From Chitinophagaceae bacterium (GTDB taxonomy: Bacteria > Bacteroidota > Bacteroidia > Chitinophagales > Chitinophagaceae), in assembly GCA_947454155.1 (NCBI GenBank), contig CANGIT010000002.1, positions 62,001 to 126,000 of the forward strand: a stretch of 64,000 bases of DNA, given 5' to 3'. Of the stretch, positions 62,878-64,000 are shown piece after piece. Within the stretch, counting starts at the first letter, position 1. Every line of letters starts with the position of its first letter. The position numbers and the translations under genes are program-made. Under the pieces are notes generated by a model, which was not told where the DNA came from, searched no databases, and saw only the letters and a program-made list of their open reading frames with translations.

Positions 62878-63879
62878 ATGTCGGTAGAATCTTTAATAGG
62901 AATGTGGAAAAAAGGGCAGTTCAAGCCCTTGACCCTCTTGCACGGAGAGGAAGATTATTTCATCGACCAGGCCGTGGATTATGCCGAGCATCATATACTC
63001 ACACCGGAAGAATCATCTTTTAACCTGACCGTTTTTTACGGAAAAGATGCCGAATGGGCAAGTGTGATCAATGCCTGCAGACGATATCCGATGTTTGCAG
63101 AAAAGCAGGTGGTGCTTCTCAAAGAAGCACAAACCATGAAAGACCTCGATAAGCTTGAGCCTTATTTTGAGGCGCCGCTTGCTTCTACTATTTTCATCAT
63201 CGCCCACAAAGGGAAGACGCTCGATAAGCGATCAAAGCTGACCAAAATATTGATTAAAAACGGCCAGGAGTTGAAAGCCGATAAGGTTTCTGAATATAAG
63301 ATCCGCGAGTGGATAATGGACTATGCAAAAAAAAACGGACTGGCTATTTCATCTAAGGCACTACAGCTTTTTTATGATCATGTGGGCAATGACCTAAGCC
63401 GCATTGTGGGTGAAATTGAAAAACTGAAACTAAACCTTAATCCAGGTGAGGAAATAACTGAAGACGCCATCGAGAAGTATATCGGCATCAGCAAGGAGTA
63501 CAATATCTTCGAATTGCAAACAGCTATCGTCAACAGAAACTTGGCCGCCGCCATCAAAATCATCAATTACTTCGAGGCCAATCCCAAAGCGGCTCCACTG
63601 CAGGCGGCATTGCCCGCATTGTATAGTTTTTACAGCAAAGTACACACGGCATTTGGTGTCAGCGACCGTTCGGATGCAGCCATGAGAGCCATGTTTTACA
63701 ATAGTGGCCCGGCTGTTGAACAAGCCCGAATGATGATGCGCAATTACGGACTTCAAGGCGTTGAAAAAATGATACTCTTACTGAATCATTATAATCTGAA
63801 AGGAGTGGGAGTAGGCGACACCGGTACGGAGCACGCCAGTTTGCTGAAAGAGATGGTGGTAAAAATGATGATGTCGTAA
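62878..63879 (+). CDS. holA: DNA polymerase III subunit delta
   Basis: 333 aa, the clamp-loader subunit that opens the beta clamp. It has the delta N-terminal pattern LTLLHGEEDYFIDQAVDYAEHH, VINACRRYPMFAEKQVVLLKEA (clamp-binding), FEAPLASTIFIIAHKGKTLDKRSKLTKIL, then the C-terminal collar domain NIFELQTAIVNRNLAAAIKIINYFEANPKAAP. Length and order match HolA throughout. Divergent from the coiled-coil gene. Confidence 0.95.
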   Translation: MSVESLIGMWKKGQFKPLTLLHGEEDYFIDQAVDYAEHHILTPEESSFNLTVFYGKDAEWASVINACRRYPMFAEKQVVLLKEAQTMKDLDKLEPYFEAPLASTIFIIAHKGKTLDKRSKLTKILIKNGQELKADKVSEYKIREWIMDYAKKNGLAISSKALQLFYDHVGNDLSRIVGEIEKLKLNLNPGEEITEDAIEKYIGISKEYNIFELQTAIVNRNLAAAIKIINYFEANPKAAPLQAALPALYSFYSKVHTAFGVSDRSDAAMRAMFYNSGPAVEQARMMMRNYGLQGVEKMILLLNHYNLKGVGVGDTGTEHASLLKEMVVKMMMS

Positions 63880-63901
63880 CCTATAGCTTAGCGGTTATAA
63901 A

Positions 63902-64000
63902 TTATTTGTCTGCTAACATCAACAAGGCATTTGTGCGGTCTTGATGCAGCTGAGCCTGCAAAGCTTCGATGCCTTCAAATTTAATTTCCTCTCTGATTTT
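63902..64000 (-). CDS. ribF: Probable 3' end of ribF (riboflavin kinase / FAD synthetase), truncated
   Basis: The minus strand is open from the window edge to a TAA at 63902-63904. The last 32 codons read KIREEIKFEGIEALQAQLHQ then DRTNALLMLADK. This is the standard C terminus of RibF (E-x-K-F-x-S/G-x-E-A-L-x-x-Q-L-x-x-D). The gene continues beyond position 64000. The call rests on a short segment and is therefore moderate. Confidence 0.6.
   Translation of the reverse strand, partial: KIREEIKFEGIEALQAQLHQDRTNALLMLADK

Overview
The window comes from a member of the Bacteroidota, most likely Chitinophagaceae or a close relative. Evidence for this is the set of type IX secretion sorting domains, an S46 dipeptidyl-peptidase, TonB receptors with an N-terminal carboxypeptidase-like domain, a single-anchor SdhCAB complex, promoters of the TTTG / TAnnTTTG type, and A-rich leaders without clear Shine-Dalgarno sequences. 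Most of it is ordinary chromosomal backbone. It opens inside a GCS2-family carboxylate-amine ligase gene and closes inside the 3' end of a gene that looks like ribF.

Layout. 1-1.4 kb: ligase end, then a tRNA-Arg(ACG) gene invaded by a small GIY-YIG nuclease unit that restored the tRNA. 1.6-2.9 kb: CsbD stress protein and a secreted PepSY-like protein. 2.9-9.9 kb (minus): a complete YbhGFSR-like exporter operon (TetR, TolC, membrane fusion lipoprotein, two ATPases, two ABC-2 permeases). 10-17.3 kb: UvrD-tudor-like hypothetical, META lipoprotein, Rrf2 regulator divergent from a peroxiredoxin, 2-oxoacid dehydrogenase E2, CinA, thioesterase, DoxX. 17.4-23.7 kb: TPR protein, plugless outer-membrane barrel, HU-CCDC81-like membrane protein and methyltransferase. 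24-26 kb: zeta-like kinase with a small downstream partner ORF, SET protein, purC. 26-36 kb: TonB receptor plus fasciclin lipoprotein, glutaminyl cyclase, M43 protease, DUF4197, DPP11-like S46 peptidase. 36-47 kb (minus): lpdA, YihY, mltG, secG, lptE, sigma-54 activator, miaB, a probable decayed gene, and cystathionine beta-synthase. 47-64 kb: ammonium and amino-acid transporters, S41 protease, BadF-type kinase, a T9SS cargo protein, sdhCAB, a very large outer-membrane protein, a coiled-coil membrane protein and holA.

Two things stand out. First, the tRNA-Arg locus: the nuclease ORF ends inside the tRNA gene, which supplies its last seven codons and its stop, and 32 nt of the tRNA 5' half are duplicated upstream, exactly up to the anticodon loop. 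The result is a compact tRNA-regenerating mobile unit, and the dead 5' copy also carries a perfect 20-bp palindrome. Second, intergenic regions hold short-period arrays with strictly kept phase (7-, 8- and 9-nt units) and very strong strand asymmetry. The largest is 39 heptamers without one G on the plus strand, ending three bases before a start codon.

All functional calls are by reading sequence motifs. No database search was possible.
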